Assembly: GCF_000513095.1 (NCBI RefSeq) | Contig: NZ_BAUT01000009.1 | Location: 29,104-93,103, forward strand | Length of the DNA stretch: 64,000 bases | Reading direction: 5' to 3' | Origin: Halalkalibacter wakoensis JCM 9140 | GTDB taxonomy: Bacteria; Bacillota; Bacilli; Bacillales; Bacillaceae_D | In this document: positions 13,006-22,331 of the stretch, piece after piece | Numbering within the stretch: position 1 is the stretch's first letter | Layout: every line of letters starts with the position of its first letter | Notes under the pieces: generated by a model | Told to the model about the DNA's origin: nothing | Databases searched by the model: none | What the model saw: only the letters and a program-made list of their open reading frames with translations | Program-made: the position numbers and the translations under genes

Positions 13006-13025
13006 GACAAAAACTCACTTTTGTC
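13006..13025. promoter_or_regulatory. Inverted repeat at jet operon transcription start (possible operator)
   Basis: A 7-bp inverted repeat GACAAAA-actcac-TTTTGTC lies just downstream of the -10 box of the jet operon, where a repressor would block initiation. No regulator is encoded in the operon, so this is only a candidate. Confidence 0.4.
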
Positions 13026-13027
13026 TC

Positions 13028-13033
13028 ATTATA
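13028..13033 (-). promoter_or_regulatory. -10 box of the jetDABC promoter
   Basis: A consensus TATAAT on the minus strand about 50 nt upstream of the jetD start. The hexamer about 17 nt further upstream (TATGTA) is a poor -35, so expression may be weak or depend on another factor. Confidence 0.5.
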
Positions 13034-13105
13034 GCATCATTTTTTGAAAGTACATATGCAATAGGAATCATTTGTTGCATCCATTAAATATGAAGGCATA
13101 GAAAG

Positions 13106-13134
13106 AGGTAGAGCTTTTTTCGGTTGCTCTACCT
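13106..13134. terminator. Terminator-like hairpin downstream of the DUF559-like gene
   Basis: A 9-bp stem AGGTAGAGC / GCTCTACCT with an 11-nt loop. On the minus strand it follows the DUF559-like gene and precedes the jet promoter; the T run is short on both sides, so efficiency is uncertain. Confidence 0.5.
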
Positions 13135-13379
13135 TTTATACTTGCTTTCAGCTCCCTTCACTCACGGGATTGAGTGATTTACCTTTCGATCTTACATGTT
13201 TATACTCGACAGGCCACCACCTTCATCAAAAAAAGTTCCTGTCACCAATTACAAAGTAACTCTGGTAGACAAGAACACTTTCTAATTACAGAACGGATCA
13301 CGTAACTTCTAACATAAAGATGCTAAATCAAAGCACCCGTCTTCAAGGAAGTCATCTCCTTAATTGAGGAACCAGTAAA

Positions 13380-13572
13380 AGAAAAATAAGCGGAAGTTTT
13401 TCCGCTAAATGCAGATTAGAGCTCGTTTTGGGAAAATTAAGGGGAGTTTTTCCACCTATACAAAGCAAATAACCTATTTTTTTAAGTTGTTGAGGCAAAT
13501 AAGAGGATTTTCTCCCTCTATTTAAGATATTTTCAGTGCCATTTACTAATTAAGGGGAATTTTTCCTTCTAT
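13380..13572. repeat. Array of four palindromic repeats (right of Wadjet, inverted)
   Basis: Four palindromic cores at about 13385-13408, 13436-13457, 13496-13522 and 13549-13572, spaced 51-61 bp, of the same family as the 4.7-4.9 kb array but in opposite orientation (AGTGCCATTT at 13534-13543 against AAATGGCACT at 4740-4749). The last core overlaps the 3' end of the neighbouring DUF559-like gene and supplies its stop codon. Between 13135 and 13380 nothing else is recognisable. Confidence 0.8.
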
Positions 13573-14239
13573 TTATTAAGTCAAAGTGTCTTACTTGATT
13601 TCCTAACCGATAAGAGCGAACTCTCACTGTCCCAGATGCGGGAAGCAGCATCTTTTTATCGACTAGTTGAGAAAGTACTTTTCTAACCGTCTTGCCACTT
13701 AGCTTCAAATGCTTCTCGACTTTTATAGGGGAAATGGCTTCCCCACTTGAAATCGCTAGCCGAAGTACTTCCTTTTCGACCAAGGACAAAGTAGTATGGT
13801 CAAGTTCATCCCCCAGCCATCGGCCAATCGCTTGCTGAATAATTTGTTGGCATCGACGAGGCTTCTCTTTAACTTGGTCATATGAAAAGCGAATTACGGT
13901 CCATCCGTCAATCACCAACTGGTTTTGGCGTTCTAGGCTGTCGGAAAATTGCCATCTGCTTATATTCTGTAAGTGAGGGCCGTACCCATCAATCTCAAGG
14001 CAAATCTGGATGGCAGGACGAATATAAGCAAAGTCTAAGTACCTTTTGCCATCCTTGAAATCATTAACCTCATATTCTGGATGCAGATACCGAAAGTGGT
14101 GAAATAAGGGCCACCACACATGCTTCAAAAACAACATCTCAGCATGTTTGTGACCTTCCTGTAAGCGACGCAACCGTTCACCTGTTCTTGCCTGTAAGTG
14201 TTCATTGATAAAGGTCTGATATTCTTCTTCAAATCCCAT
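13550..14239 (-). CDS. DUF559/Vsr-like endonuclease domain fused to winged helix
   Basis: A 229-residue two-domain protein of unknown function. Residues ~55-140 resemble the restriction-endonuclease-fold DUF559/Vsr group: RYLDFAYIRPAIQICLEIDG carries candidate acidic metal ligands (D, E, D), followed by RQNQLVIDGWTVIRFSYDQV. Residues ~155-215 look like a winged helix (SPIKVEKHLKLSGKTVRKVLSQLV). The ATG at 14239 is preferred over the one at 14260 because AGGATGAGGG lies 5 nt before it. The last residues RRKNSP and the TAA come from a palindromic intergenic repeat, so the C terminus was probably remodelled by repeat insertion. Position between Wadjet and sbcCD suggests DNA metabolism or defence (inference). 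Confidence 0.7.
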   Translation of the reverse strand: MGFEEEYQTFINEHLQARTGERLRRLQEGHKHAEMLFLKHVWWPLFHHFRYLHPEYEVNDFKDGKRYLDFAYIRPAIQICLEIDGYGPHLQNISRWQFSDSLERQNQLVIDGWTVIRFSYDQVKEKPRRCQQIIQQAIGRWLGDELDHTTLSLVEKEVLRLAISSGEAISPIKVEKHLKLSGKTVRKVLSQLVDKKMLLPASGTVRVRSYRLGNQVRHFDLINRRKNSP

Positions 14240-14575
14240 AGCATCCCTCATCCTATCCAATGGTCATGTCTTTTAAGGAACCTAAAATTTTGAACTTCAG
14301 AAAGTTTTTAAAGGTAACAAGTATTAATGCGAATGAAAAAATTTTTTAATTGGAGGCAAATAAAGAATTGTAGAATAGTTAATAAAAAGTAAAGAAGAAT
14401 TTGAGGATATAACTATTTTTAGTTTAATAGAATGATTAAATTTGTCAATCTATTCTCTTTATATATCGGTAATACTACCCTTATAATTTCCAAAGCGTTA
14501 GGAGAAGTTATAACCTTAGCCTCCCCAACCTTAAGGAGAGGCATTGGGCTATAACTCATTTACTTATGACGCGGA
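14240..14575. other. Intergenic stretch with an imperfect hairpin
   Basis: No gene is supported. An imperfect inverted repeat at 14506-14556 (AGTTATAACC...GGCTATAACT) follows the sbcC stop on the minus strand but lacks a T run, so it is not a canonical terminator. The rest is AT-rich and is the likely promoter region of the DUF559-like gene. Confidence 0.45.
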
Positions 14576-17500
14576 TCATCTCAACACAAACTCAGTCCGG
14601 CTATGCCCTTCCTTCGTCTTCTTCACTTCTAATGTTGCAGGCAATGCATTTTTCAACTCTTGAACATGAGAAATGACTCCAATCATCCGACCTGACTTTT
14701 GTAAATCAATCAGCGTATCAATCGCTTTATTTAACGACTCCTCATCCAATGAACCAAAGCCTTCATCAATGAACATCGTATCAATGGAAATACCACCTTG
14801 ATAACTTTGAATCACATCGGACATTCCAAGAGCTAGACACAAAGAAGCATTAAACTTCTCCCCACCTGATAACGTTTTAACATCGCGGGTTTGCCCGGTG
14901 TAGGCATCAAACACATCAAGGCCTAGTCCGCTTTGCTTGCCGTGGCTTTCCTGTCTTTCACTACGAATTAACTGGAATTGACCATTTGATAAACGGCTTA
15001 ATCGCTCATTCGCTGAGATAATAATGTGCTCAAGGAATTCAATTTGTAAATACCGCTCAAACGAAATTTTCATGCCATTTTGTCCGCGAACGACATCATA
15101 CAGATCCGTGATGACCGTAAGCTGTCGTTCGATTTCTGCTACGCTTTTTTCTGCTTCTAAAATATTTGTTTTTAAATCTAGTGTTTGTTGATGGTATTGT
15201 TGAACCTTTCGAACGGTATCATTTGCCTTTTCTAACGTTTCTTTTAACTGCTCGAGTTCCGTTTGCAGTGCTTCTAAATCCGATTTCGTTTTTTCTTTTA
15301 ACGATTCCTGTAACTCGAAAACTTGCTGCTTGATTGTAGCTAAGCTACTCGTAAACTGTTCTATTTCTTTTTTTAGTTGCTGACGATCAGCTTCTTGCAG
15401 CTTCGCCTGTCGATACAGTTCTTCTGAAGAAAAGCCGGCTTTTTCTAAAGCATCTATGAATTGTTTTTCTGCCTTCTCTGTCTTTTGAATGCTTTCTTCT
15501 ACTTGTGACTTGGCACTCGCTTCTTCTGTGCGAGCTTTTGTTTCTGCTTCTTTGGCGAGTTGCAGTTGATTCTGCGCATCTTCCCACTCTTTTTCTAGTT
15601 TCGTTTGGAGGGCTTTTGTTTCCACTATTTTTTGTTCCAAAACAGAAAGAACCCTAACCTCTTCCGGAACATGACTGATTTGTTCCTCATAGACGGCTTT
15701 CTTTGATTCAAAAGATGTTTTCCGTTCATGAAATTCCTTTTCTATTTCCTCTTTATTCGTATCTAGTTGTCCTAAAGCATCTTCATGTGCTTGAACAGTT
15801 TTTCTTATTTGAATCAGTTGTTCTCGCTTTTTCTTTAAATCACTAACTTCGCGCTCGAACTCTTTCAGTTTTTCAACCAACTTTTGATAGGTAAGTTCCA
15901 CATTCGACATATCGACGCCTATCTTAGCAATCTCATCTGCCTTTTCCGTAAGCTGATCTTGTACCGTTTTTAATTGCGCAACCGTATCGCGGTAAGTACC
16001 ATACTCAGAATCCAGCTCCACTTTCGCCTTTTGATAGTCTTCTTTTGAAGGAACGGAATCCTGATCGGTCGCTTTATTCGGGTGCTCATCACTTCCACAA
16101 ACGGGACACGGTTTCCCGTCGTGAAGATGTGTTGCTAGAATACTAGCTTGTCCCATCACCCAAGCTTCTTCGATCGCATCGTATCGAGCCTTTTTCAAGT
16201 TGTATGCTTGCTTTTTTTCGGTATGCTCGATCTCCAGCTTTGTTTGCTTATTTTTCACCTGCAAAAATTCTTGAAGAATTCTCACATGATCTCGTACCTC
16301 TAGCAGAGTTTGTTGTTTATCTGCAAATTGATCAACAACTTCTTCCATCTCTTTCATTTGCTTACTAAGTTGTTCCTTTGAATCTTTTTCATTCTTGATT
16401 TGAACGTTAATCTTCGTGAGATTAACTTCTAATTCTTCGACTTGCTTTTCTAGAGACATAAGCTCTTTTTTGTTCAAATCGATGTCTTGAACCGTTTGTA
16501 ACAGCTCGGTGTATTGGTCTAACGATCTTGTTGTATTTTCTCGATCTACTTTCTTTTCTTTTTCCCGTTCATACGTTTGATCAGCCATTGTCAGCTGCTT
16601 TCCTGCTTTTTCAAGCGCTACTTCTGCATTTATCAGCTTTTGTTTCTTATTCTTCTCATCTTCACGCCATTCGTTCACTTGCGTTTCATATACTTCTACA
16701 GTCGTAGCACGCTCCGCCTCTTCAAGCTTTCGTTCTTTCTTCTTAAAAAGTGGTTCTTGCTCTGTTAGGCTGTTAAGTTGACTTTCTTTTTCCTCTAGCC
16801 TCGTAAATTCACCATTCATGAATTCAGCCTTATGAAACGCTTCGAGCTTAGTGTTATACACAACAGTCGCGCTTTCTAATTCCTTTTTCTTATTCAGAAT
16901 TTCACTCTCGTAAAAAGTAGATTCATCCTCTAAACCTGAGACAATTTGATTCGTGTTGTGGTGCTGCTGCGAGAGAACTTCAAAAAGGTTCGATCCTTCA
17001 CGATCTGGCAGTACAGCACTTATATCCGCGATAAACCGTTCCATTGTTTGTGATTTACGTTTAAACTCCTCGTCTTTTGCTTTTCTCTTTTCATTTAGAC
17101 GTTCACTAATCCAGCGGTATGGTTCGGTACGGAAAATTTTACGGAGAATTGCCTCTTTGTTTTCTGTTTGCGAAGTTAATAGCTTTCGAAATTCACCTTG
17201 TGGCAGCATGACAATTTGGCTGAATTGATCCTTCGTCAGTCCTACTAACGCTTCAACTTTTTTATTAATCTCTGAAACAATTTGACGGTCGACACAAGGG
17301 ACTTCCTCCCCGCCCACTATTTCATAAAACTCATTTTTCTCACCTGTTTTTCCTTTGTTTCCCTTTTTTTGATGAGCTAGCTGCCTGAGGATACGAAAAT
17401 GCCTGTTATGCAAAGTGAATTCAAAGTCAACAGCCGTATGAACATCATCATCGGCAAAATCACTTCGCATTGACTTTGAATCGCTTCGGTCCTCTCCACT

Positions 17501-17668
17501 CGCGGACCCATAAAGAGCAAAACAAATCGCATCAAAAATGGTTGTCTTTCCGGCACCCGTATTTCCTGAAACAACAAATAATTTGTGCTCCTTTAAGTCT
17601 GCAAAATTAATGACTTCTTTATGTTTGTATGGTCCCATGGCTGTGATCGTGATTTTAATTGGTCTCAT
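14576..17668 (-). CDS. sbcC: Exonuclease subunit SbcC
   Basis: Rad50-like ATPase subunit of the SbcCD nuclease, which opens hairpins and degrades blocked DNA ends. It is 1,030 residues long, intact and of family length. Walker A is GNTGAGKTT at 35-43; two long coiled coils flank the zinc hook CPVCG near residue 520; the C-terminal half has the ABC signature LSGGEKFNASL (~930) and Walker B MFIDEGFGSLDE (~963). The ATG is preceded by GGAGAGAGGG. It starts 19 nt after the sbcD stop and is cotranscribed with it. SbcCD also processes palindromes, which is of note given the many palindromic arrays nearby. Confidence 0.97.
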   Translation of the reverse strand: MRPIKITITAMGPYKHKEVINFADLKEHKLFVVSGNTGAGKTTIFDAICFALYGSASGEDRSDSKSMRSDFADDDVHTAVDFEFTLHNRHFRILRQLAHQKKGNKGKTGEKNEFYEIVGGEEVPCVDRQIVSEINKKVEALVGLTKDQFSQIVMLPQGEFRKLLTSQTENKEAILRKIFRTEPYRWISERLNEKRKAKDEEFKRKSQTMERFIADISAVLPDREGSNLFEVLSQQHHNTNQIVSGLEDESTFYESEILNKKKELESATVVYNTKLEAFHKAEFMNGEFTRLEEKESQLNSLTEQEPLFKKKERKLEEAERATTVEVYETQVNEWREDEKNKKQKLINAEVALEKAGKQLTMADQTYEREKEKKVDRENTTRSLDQYTELLQTVQDIDLNKKELMSLEKQVEELEVNLTKINVQIKNEKDSKEQLSKQMKEMEEVVDQFADKQQTLLEVRDHVRILQEFLQVKNKQTKLEIEHTEKKQAYNLKKARYDAIEEAWVMGQASILATHLHDGKPCPVCGSDEHPNKATDQDSVPSKEDYQKAKVELDSEYGTYRDTVAQLKTVQDQLTEKADEIAKIGVDMSNVELTYQKLVEKLKEFEREVSDLKKKREQLIQIRKTVQAHEDALGQLDTNKEEIEKEFHERKTSFESKKAVYEEQISHVPEEVRVLSVLEQKIVETKALQTKLEKEWEDAQNQLQLAKEAETKARTEEASAKSQVEESIQKTEKAEKQFIDALEKAGFSSEELYRQAKLQEADRQQLKKEIEQFTSSLATIKQQVFELQESLKEKTKSDLEALQTELEQLKETLEKANDTVRKVQQYHQQTLDLKTNILEAEKSVAEIERQLTVITDLYDVVRGQNGMKISFERYLQIEFLEHIIISANERLSRLSNGQFQLIRSERQESHGKQSGLGLDVFDAYTGQTRDVKTLSGGEKFNASLCLALGMSDVIQSYQGGISIDTMFIDEGFGSLDEESLNKAIDTLIDLQKSGRMIGVISHVQELKNALPATLEVKKTKEGHSRTEFVLR

Positions 17669-17687
17669 TTGTCCCTCTCTCCTTTCT

Positions 17688-18875
17688 TTAGTTTTTTACG
17701 ACTGTTTTAGTTTGTTTTGGTTGTTCGCTTTCATCCTGAAGAAGCTCTTGAAGAACACTCTGAAAAATGGCTTCTGTTTCCTCCGTTACCATCGTCTCTT
17801 TCACTTCTTGATAAAACGCTCGAAAAAGAGAGAGGTCATCCATTTTATGACGTTCTTGTCTTTCCAGTTCCGTTCCATCTGCTTTTGTTCGGATTTGAAT
17901 GTTTCGCTCAACATGCATCGCATTCGGGTATACCGAACGAATTTTTTCCATCGGGGATAGAATAGGCGTTTCATCTAACAAGCGAACGAACACGTAATCC
18001 TCATTGTTTGGATGTGTTAACAACTCTTCCATTGTCGCTTCAACTGTTCTTATGTCACGCCGTGGCTGTAACAACCGTTTCTCTAGTGTGACCTTTCCTT
18101 CACCGTCAAGTTCAACAATATAAAAGCCTTTTTTGTGGCGTTCCTCTGAAATAGAGTACTTTAGAGGAGAACCAGCATATTGAATCGTCTCATTTGAGAC
18201 AAAATGAGCTTGGTGCAAATGACCTAAAGCCGTATAGTGAAATTTCGAAAAATGAATGGAATCAACGTGTTCAGCCCCACCGATGGCAAGAGGACGTTCT
18301 GAATCACTTGTATTCTCCTTCTCTTCCCCACGTGGTGTTACAAAAGCATGTCCAACAAAAACGTGACGCGCTGCTGGATTCATGTTTGCAGCAATTTCTT
18401 CAGTGATTTTTTTCATAGCTTCATTATGTGTCCGAATGTCCTCATCACCAAAAGCATGTTTAACAACACTTGGATCCGCATACGGAACAAGATGGAAATG
18501 AACTTCGCCATGTTCATCTTTTAATACAATCGGATTCACGGTATTTGAAATTTGGCCGACAATGTGGCAGCCGTTTGCTTTCATAATATTCGTAGCAAAA
18601 TTGACACGACTAGGGCTATCGTGATTTCCTCCGATCGCTAACACAGGCGTTTTCAGCTTTAAGACAATCGTCTCAAGTACTTCGTCTAACAAAGTAACCG
18701 CCTCCGTTGGCGGAACAGCGCGATCATACAAATCGCCGGCTATCACTACTGCATCTGGCTTTTCCTCTTCAATTGCTTGAACAAAACCTTCGAGAATATG
18801 ACGCTGATCCTCAGTCATATAGACACCCTGTACAAGCTTGCCTAAATGCCAATCAGCTGTATGAAAAAATTTCAT
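17688..18875 (-). CDS. sbcD: Exonuclease subunit SbcD
   Basis: Mre11-like metallophosphoesterase nuclease subunit of SbcCD, 395 residues. The metal-binding motifs appear in order: HTADWHLGK (N terminus), GDLYDRAVPP, GNHDSPSR, VGHAFVT and LGHLHQAH. The frame is open to 18965, but the ATG at 18875 is chosen because it begins directly with MKFFHTADWHLG and has AGGAAGAGG 4 nt upstream. The gene is the promoter-proximal member of the sbcD-sbcC operon. Downstream of the phosphoesterase domain the capping region and a Lys/Thr-rich tail follow. No anomaly is visible. Confidence 0.96.
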   Translation of the reverse strand: MKFFHTADWHLGKLVQGVYMTEDQRHILEGFVQAIEEEKPDAVVIAGDLYDRAVPPTEAVTLLDEVLETIVLKLKTPVLAIGGNHDSPSRVNFATNIMKANGCHIVGQISNTVNPIVLKDEHGEVHFHLVPYADPSVVKHAFGDEDIRTHNEAMKKITEEIAANMNPAARHVFVGHAFVTPRGEEKENTSDSERPLAIGGAEHVDSIHFSKFHYTALGHLHQAHFVSNETIQYAGSPLKYSISEERHKKGFYIVELDGEGKVTLEKRLLQPRRDIRTVEATMEELLTHPNNEDYVFVRLLDETPILSPMEKIRSVYPNAMHVERNIQIRTKADGTELERQERHKMDDLSLFRAFYQEVKETMVTEETEAIFQSVLQELLQDESEQPKQTKTVVKN

Positions 18876-18975
18876 TGAACCTCTTCCTTTCTCTAGTAAG
18901 TGATTATCTATTTGCGTAAATTCTTGTTTTATGAGTCCTCTATCCTGTAATGCTATCATACTCAAGGAACGTTAG

Positions 18976-19080
18976 GTACCTATAGAAATAACCATTGTAA
19001 CAAGGTATGAGCACCTTAATGCATGTAGAGGTATGGATGTACCAATTCGATTTGCTACTACCATTGCAGGTAATGAATAG
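18976..19080 (+). other. Short open stretch, possible gene remnant
   Basis: After an in-frame TAG, a + strand frame reads PIEITIVTRYEHLNACRGMD and VPIRFATTIAGNE before a TAG. The composition looks protein-like, but there is no start codon or ribosome binding site and I do not recognise the family. It may be the 3' end of a lost gene, or chance. Confidence 0.2.
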
Positions 19081-19112
19081 AACGGGCTCTCGCTAGAAAA
19101 GCGAGAACCGTT
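19081..19112 (-). terminator. Hairpin downstream of HAD hydrolase gene
   Basis: A strong stem AACGG-gc-TCTCGCT / AGCGAGA-a-CCGTT immediately after the HAD gene stop on the minus strand. A T run is lacking, so termination would be weak; it separates this gene from sbcD. Confidence 0.5.
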
Positions 19113-19120
19113 GCCTAGTC

Positions 19121-19765
19121 TTACATTTCATCTCTAGTGTGCTGTAAAACAACTTCTACTATTTCCTCCGGTGAATCGACAAGGTAGTCAGGATTTTGTT
19201 CAAGTACAAGCTCTTTACCATCATAGCCCCAACTTACCCAAATGATTTTTACACCCGCGCCCTGACACGCCAAAATGTCTCGTTGCTCATCCCCTACATA
19301 AATCACTTCTGATGTTTTTAATTGATGGTCTTTTAGAAATTGGCGTATCATCTGATCCTTGCCGAAGATCGCCTTTGAACTCATAATCTTTTTGACATTT
19401 TTCACAGAATTTCGTTGCAATACATCTTTGATTACATCTTCAGAGTTTGAGGAAAGAATAACAATATTGTACCCTTTTCTTTCTAATAGATCGAGCATCT
19501 CTTTTATCTTTGGATACAAGCTAATCTCTTTTGAATATTTGCGAAAAAAACGATAAAAGTCTGGCAGGATAAAGGGTGTTTTTACGATCGGGAAATTCAA
19601 GTATTTCATTCTTTCAAAGATTGATAACTTTCTAAGTGAACTCAAATCCTCTCGACTTATTTTGCGAAATTTAAATTTGTCGGCTAAAGCATTCCATGCA
19701 GAGATAAATACCGTTCTAGAATCGGCAAGCGTTCCGTCAAAATCGAAAATTACATAGTTACGCAT
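19121..19765 (-). CDS. HAD-family hydrolase (phosphoglycolate phosphatase-like)
   Basis: A 214-residue HAD-superfamily phosphatase with a helical cap. Motif I is DFDGTLADS at ~8-16 (nucleophile Asp and acid Asp), motif II is VILSSNS near 103, a Lys of motif III lies in MSSKAIFGKDQ, and motif IV is YVGDEQRD with the two metal-binding acids. The start ATG has GAGGAG 7 nt upstream. It is a single-gene unit. The nearest known activities are phosphoglycolate or pyrophosphatase-like HADs, but the substrate cannot be set from sequence. Confidence 0.85.
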   Translation of the reverse strand: MRNYVIFDFDGTLADSRTVFISAWNALADKFKFRKISREDLSSLRKLSIFERMKYLNFPIVKTPFILPDFYRFFRKYSKEISLYPKIKEMLDLLERKGYNIVILSSNSEDVIKDVLQRNSVKNVKKIMSSKAIFGKDQMIRQFLKDHQLKTSEVIYVGDEQRDILACQGAGVKIIWVSWGYDGKELVLEQNPDYLVDSPEEIVEVVLQHTRDEM

Positions 19766-19829
19766 TTAATTTCTCCTCGCCCTAATTCAGTAATGAATCA
19801 GACATGAATCGAATATTCGTTGTCCTAAG

Positions 19830-20260
19830 CTACTTTATGATATTACGTCTCACTAAAAAATGTACCCCATTCCTCCAAAAATAAGCATTAGCTGAGTGAT
19901 CCTTATCGGCTACATGGACGAGACTCCCATCCCTACACCTTTCTTTTAACAGCTTATCGAACTCTTCACTAGACACAGGAGGACTGTAAAAATAACCTTG
20001 TCCATAATCACAACCATACATGTTTAAAAAATCTACTTGATCTTGATTCTCAATTCCTTCAGCGACGAGGTGAAATTGTAGGTTTTTTCCCATTTCGATA
20101 ATCGTTTTTACTAAAGCTGCTTATTACTATTTACAAACATATCATCAAGGAAGGACTTATCAATTTTCACTGTGTCAATGGGTAATTTATTTAAAACACT
20201 TAAAGAGGAATAAGGAATAACTTCTGTGGAAGTCACTAGATTTTCGCGTGAAAAAAGTAG
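19830..20260 (-). pseudogene. EAL-domain (c-di-GMP phosphodiesterase) remnant
   Basis: Only the C-terminal half of an EAL domain remains. The 87-residue frame ending at 19830 contains FHLVAEGIENQDQVDFLNMY and GCDYGQGYFYSPP, the last EAL segments. Upstream, in another frame, YSSLSVLNKLPIDTVKIDKSF and LDDMFVNSNK continue the domain; one missing base near 20120 separates them (KAALVKTIIEMGK is restored). The catalytic EAL motif and the DDFGTG loop are absent, the latter replaced by ENLVTSTEVIP, so a deletion has removed the 5' part. This is a dead gene. From 20260 to 20428 nothing else is recognisable. Confidence 0.75.
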
Positions 20261-20428
20261 GTGCTTAGGCAGTTTCTATATATTCTATAATACCTAGTAT
20301 TCCTTCAATTAACTAGGGTTTAAATACAGATGTAAAATTAGGAAGTTCTCTCTCATTTGTGAGATCCCCTTTTGATAGACTTCTACATTGTGGATCATTT
20401 GCCACACTCTAATTACTAGGCAACAAAG

Positions 20429-20461
20429 AGAGAGGAGATCATTAATTATGATCTCCTCTCT
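20429..20461 (-). terminator. Intrinsic terminator after tcaA-like pseudogene
   Basis: A perfect 14-bp stem AGAGAGGAGATCAT / ATGATCTCCTCTCT with a 5-nt loop and a CTTTGTT tract on the minus strand, 9 nt beyond the stop codon. Confidence 0.8.
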
Positions 20462-20469
20462 AAATCTCA

Positions 20470-22331
20470 CTACAAATCAATGCTTTCTTCGACTTGATTT
20501 GTTTCAATTAATCGCATCATTTTCATATCTGCACCGGTTACGTTTACATCATACGATGAATGAAAGGTTTTGTATTTGGCTGTACCGTCATTGTAATAAA
20601 TCGTGTACTGCTCAAACGTGTGGACAATATACATCATCGCTTTTTCTCTCGACTGAACGTACCTCAACCCCGTGGAAGTCTTCCTTAATCCCTCTTCGTT
20701 CAAGATAATCAATGTAATCTGATGCCTCTTTTTTATAGGTTGCCGCTGCAGGATCTATCATATTAACGACGATCGAGAAATCCCTTTGATTAATGGCCTC
20801 TACAGACGTTGTTAAGTAATCGTCTAAAAACCGACCGAATTCAGCTATTGACGGTTCTCGGACTTGAGACAGCGAAGCAAAAAGTGGGGTCGACTCTAGT
20901 TGTTCTTTTTGTTCAGATACATTGATGTCTAAATCTTTTAAGTGAGTGCTGTTTAATCCATTTCGCGCAGACCAATCTTGAACGGTCCACTTCTGACTAG
21001 TTGTCTCATATTTCAATCTATATTCATTCGTCTGCGTGCTTTCTTGTAGTGACATAGAATATCCGTTTTGTACATAATCCTCTATCCATTTTTCTTGTAC
21101 GTCTACCCGAACAAACCAATCATCCCCTACCTGCTCTAGAATGAAAGAATCTACATCCACCACAACCTCGCTCAAATAACCAAGATAATCCCAGCTTGAA
21201 TTCATCAATTCATAAAAAGCAGCTACAATATAGTCGGATGCAGAATCTAATCGACCTTCAGATTGAAAAGCAAGAGCAGAGGAAAAATTCAACAGATGGT
21301 GCCGAAGACTTTCCATGATCCCATCTTTTTGTTCACTACTCAACTCAAGATTAGCTGTTACCATCTGTTCATGAAGACTCAAAACAGAACTATGGATTGT
21401 TCCAAAAGGTGTTTCCTTCTCAAGTTTCAATGACATTGATCCATCCAACAACACAGGTCCAATCGTTCCACCTTCGTTCCTAGTTATAGACTCACCATTT
21501 AAAAATACATTTGGTTGCTCCACGTTCGTTTCGACCGTGACATAAACGCATCAAAAAAGATGTCTATCCATTGCTCCCCAAAATGACTTACTTCTGTTTC
21601 TTGTTCTAACTCGATAAAATCATTCGATAAGATTGCTTTTATGATAATAACCTGGTAAGATGGAACCAAGTTTAAACCCGTTATCGACAGCTTTAGAAGA
21701 AATTTCTTCTCCATTAAGAAAAAAACGTATATCTCCTTGATCAGTATGAACCATTAGAGGAAACGACTGCAGAACAAACTCATAACGATTAAAAAGAAAA
21801 AAGTGCTTCCCTCGCTGTTGAAACAAAATCAGGCGATCTTCCCCAAAGTCGACTTCATTTTGCTCTTCAGAAGACCTCTCTTTTTGAAATGAAGATGTCC
21901 GAACAGTTTCAGTAAGTTCATCCAACAATTGCTCTTTCTTGTCAGGATGTTCATGCAAATAATCCAATAGGTATTCGACATGCTGATTAGTTATCTCATT
22001 ACCTTCGGACACTAAAAATCCCGAAACAGACTCCATATCCCTTTCCTCCACTGACTCAGTAAAAGCTGTTATCATGTTAAACGGATCATAATACGACCTC
22101 AGCAAACTTATAAAATCCAAACCCAACCAATGTAAGCACCATTACAGAGACAAGGATTGCTTTCGTTTTAAAGGAAAAAGCACTAAAAGATGGACTTTGA
22201 GATTTCTTTTTTTGCGTATGGCCTGTTGACGCTTTAGGCATTTTTGCCCCGCATTCCTGACAAAAATCACTTTCCTTTTCCATTTTATTGCCGCAAGATG
22301 TACAAAAATTTATGACAAGCCCCCTTCCCAT
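20470..22331 (-). pseudogene. TcaA-like zinc-ribbon membrane protein, four frameshifts
   Basis: N-terminal zinc ribbon (CTSCGNKMEKESDFCQECG), a membrane helix (AILVSVMVLTLVGFGFYKF) and a long extracytoplasmic part with repeated TcaA-type segments (VFLNGES / GSILPGYYH), as in the TcaA/YvbJ family of cell-wall-associated proteins. The reading frame changes near 22095, 21638, 21541 and 20643; joining pieces across these points restores a continuous ~610-residue protein ending NQVEESIDL. Four breaks in 1.9 kb point to real decay, although single-base errors occur elsewhere in the window. Its start overlaps the end of the upstream membrane-protein gene by 22 nt; no good ribosome site precedes the ATG. 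Confidence 0.7.
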
